Part shown: positions 22,845 to 24,050 of the stretch, in pieces
How the letters are laid out: each line of letters starts with the position of its first letter
How positions within the stretch are numbered: position 1 is the first letter of the stretch
NCBI GenBank assembly: GCA_943323675.2
Contig: CALPIR020000006.1
Location: 1-24,050 of the forward strand
Reading direction: 5' to 3'
Length of the DNA: 24,050 nucleotides
Source: Chitinophaga pinensis
GTDB taxonomy: Bacteria; Bacteroidota; Bacteroidia; UKL13-3
Notes under the pieces: model-generated
The model's database searches: none
Seen by the model: only the letters and a program-made list of their open reading frames with translations
Told to the model about the DNA's origin: nothing
Made by a program: the position numbers and the translations under genes

Positions 22845-24050
22845 TTAGAATAAGTATCGCGCCTCCATTCTGCCAATATGAAGTGTACGTTGTGCATCAG
22901 CTGATCTACCATCATAGTTAATGGTGATTTGTAAGTTACTGCCCAAGCGTTGCTGGTAGTTAATATTCCATACCGCATTTTGTCCTACTGCTAAACCTTG
23001 TAACATATCATAACCTAACTGACTTTGGGCATCGCCATTAAACTTAATTTGATAGGAGCTAAGTTTAGCATTTACAACGCCTTGTTTAACTAAACTGTAC
23101 CTAAACTCTGCACCTAATTCACGGTTATTGCTGTGCTGATTTCCTAGTTCATCTAAATTATTTCCTTCAAAATAACTAAACAATGCAGTAAGTCGTAAAC
23201 GTGTATTTAATTGGTAACTTAAACGGGGTTTAAACTCTATAAATGTGTAGTTAAAATTATTATCACTAAAAAAATCACTAGTATAAATGCGTACCCCAGT
23301 GTTTACTGTATTGGTAATACTCCATGATGAGGTCACATTCCAGCGAATATTAATGCCTTGCTCAGTGCGGTTCCTTGCCTCAAATCCATTTGTTAAAAAC
23401 GTTTTGCTTCTTTGGTTTGAGTATGTTATTTCGGCCCCAAAAGTGGGGTTACTGCGATTGAAAAATAAGGTGTTTCTAAAAATTGAGTTTAACGATATTA
23501 AAGAGGTATCATTCACATTTAAAAAAAATGGGTTCAAAAAATCTTGGGTGTTTATCTGTGTTGTTTTTCTATCAATTTTTAATGCCGATTGATTACTAAA
23601 TTTACTCACCAATTTCCTAAAATCTTTTTTGCCATTCCATACCGCTGCAGGATTTATATTTAATGTTTGGTTAAACTGGTTGGCGTTGGTTCTGATGTAT
23701 GAATTGGTGGGTAAAAAGACACGGATATAATTGGCCATGGGCTTATCGGAAATGCCTGCTAAAACAAACTCGTTTAGCTGTTGTGCGCCATCATCGTTAA
23801 AATCTTTCCACACATAAATACCTTGTCCAACCAATACTTCTACATACTGAAAATCTCTTCTTAACTCTTGACCCGAACCAATTTGATAATAAGTATTTGC
23901 CACAAATACACGCATTAAAAAAGCGTAATCATATTCTATTCTTGCCAAAAAGGTACGCTCTGGTTTTAGCCTAGTAATATTGGTATCGCTAATTAAAAAC
24001 TCTCGGTAAGTAAAGCTACCTGATAGCCTGTTCCCGTTTTTTTGCCTGAT
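22845..24050 (-). CDS. Large outer-membrane beta-barrel protein, C-terminal part (gene runs off the window)
   Basis: The C-terminal 401 residues are visible; the frame is open to the last base, so the real start lies beyond the window, and a TTG at 23948 should not be taken as the start. The sequence is a run of alternating amphipathic strands rich in Asn/Tyr/Ser/Arg (for example NFNYTFIEFKPRLSYQLNTR, LRLTALFSYFE) and ends in ARYLF, a normal barrel-insertion signal. An EF-like DFNDDGAQQLNEF segment with acidic residues near the window edge might bind calcium. I do not recognise the family; a large Bacteroidota outer-membrane or surface protein is likely. Confidence 0.7.
   Translation of the reverse strand: MRQKNGNRLSGSFTYREFLISDTNITRLKPERTFLARIEYDYAFLMRVFVANTYYQIGSGQELRRDFQYVEVLVGQGIYVWKDFNDDGAQQLNEFVLAGISDKPMANYIRVFLPTNSYIRTNANQFNQTLNINPAAVWNGKKDFRKLVSKFSNQSALKIDRKTTQINTQDFLNPFFLNVNDTSLISLNSIFRNTLFFNRSNPTFGAEITYSNQRSKTFLTNGFEARNRTEQGINIRWNVTSSWSITNTVNTGVRIYTSDFFSDNNFNYTFIEFKPRLSYQLNTRLRLTALFSYFEGNNLDELGNQHSNNRELGAEFRYSLVKQGVVNAKLSSYQIKFNGDAQSQLGYDMLQGLAVGQNAVWNINYQQRLGSNLQITINYDGRSADAQRTLHIGRMEARYLF

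Noticed and set aside
23946..23948. TTG at 23948 as start of the outer-membrane gene
   Set aside because: The frame continues open with protein-like sequence to the window edge, so the gene is partial.

Overview
The window looks like a stretch of chromosome from a low-GC member of the Bacteroidota. The evidence is the gene order parA-parB-DUF5683-dapB-lepB, which is typical of that phylum; starts that generally lack Shine-Dalgarno sequences; TAnnTTTG-type -7 promoter boxes; an outer-membrane protein with a C-terminal beta-barrel strand; and an ECF sigma/anti-sigma/Spy-like cluster of a common Bacteroidota kind. Genus and species cannot be set from the sequence alone. No tRNA, rRNA, CRISPR array, insertion sequence or phage gene was seen.

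Layout. (1) 1-403 is non-coding. It holds a short dyad of two DnaA-box-like 9-mers, flanked at a distance by two perfect half-sites of the bacterial parS consensus, just upstream of parAB. (2) 404-6022, plus strand: an MBL-fold hydrolase, the chromosome partition pair ParA/ParB with a strong terminator behind it, a DUF5683 membrane protein, dihydrodipicolinate reductase (DapB) and signal peptidase I (LepB). (3) 6081-8630, minus strand: a compact three-gene unit running from a YciO/Sua5 protein to a diacylglycerol-kinase-like lipid kinase to a class 3 (Rhizobium etli type) asparaginase. (4) 8874-17011, minus strand: nine genes with gaps of at most 42 bp and two overlaps. In transcription order they are an ECF sigma factor, a small membrane anti-sigma factor, a Spy/CpxP-like protein, a PqqD-like small protein, an ATP-grasp ligase, a fold-type III PLP decarboxylase, a urea-transporter/M23-peptidase fusion, a TPR plus beta-barrel outer-membrane protein, and a secreted TPR protein. 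(5) 17141-18889, minus strand: a cyclophilin and seryl-tRNA synthetase. (6) 19038-22752, plus strand: a CPA2 cation/proton antiporter and dihydrolipoyl dehydrogenase. (7) 22845-24050, minus strand: the C-terminal 401 residues of a large barrel-type outer-membrane protein cut by the window edge.

Region 4 is the candidate for an undescribed system. The gene spacing suggests one transcript that carries its own stress-responsive regulator. Its products reach from cytoplasmic ligase/decarboxylase chemistry with a PqqD-like helper, through an inner-membrane urea-type channel fused to a periplasmic M23 domain, to an outer-membrane barrel. My working hypothesis is an envelope-stress-controlled pathway that makes or modifies a small amine, amide or peptide and handles it across the envelope. 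The substrate is unknown and the sequence does not show it. The remaining regions are mostly housekeeping.
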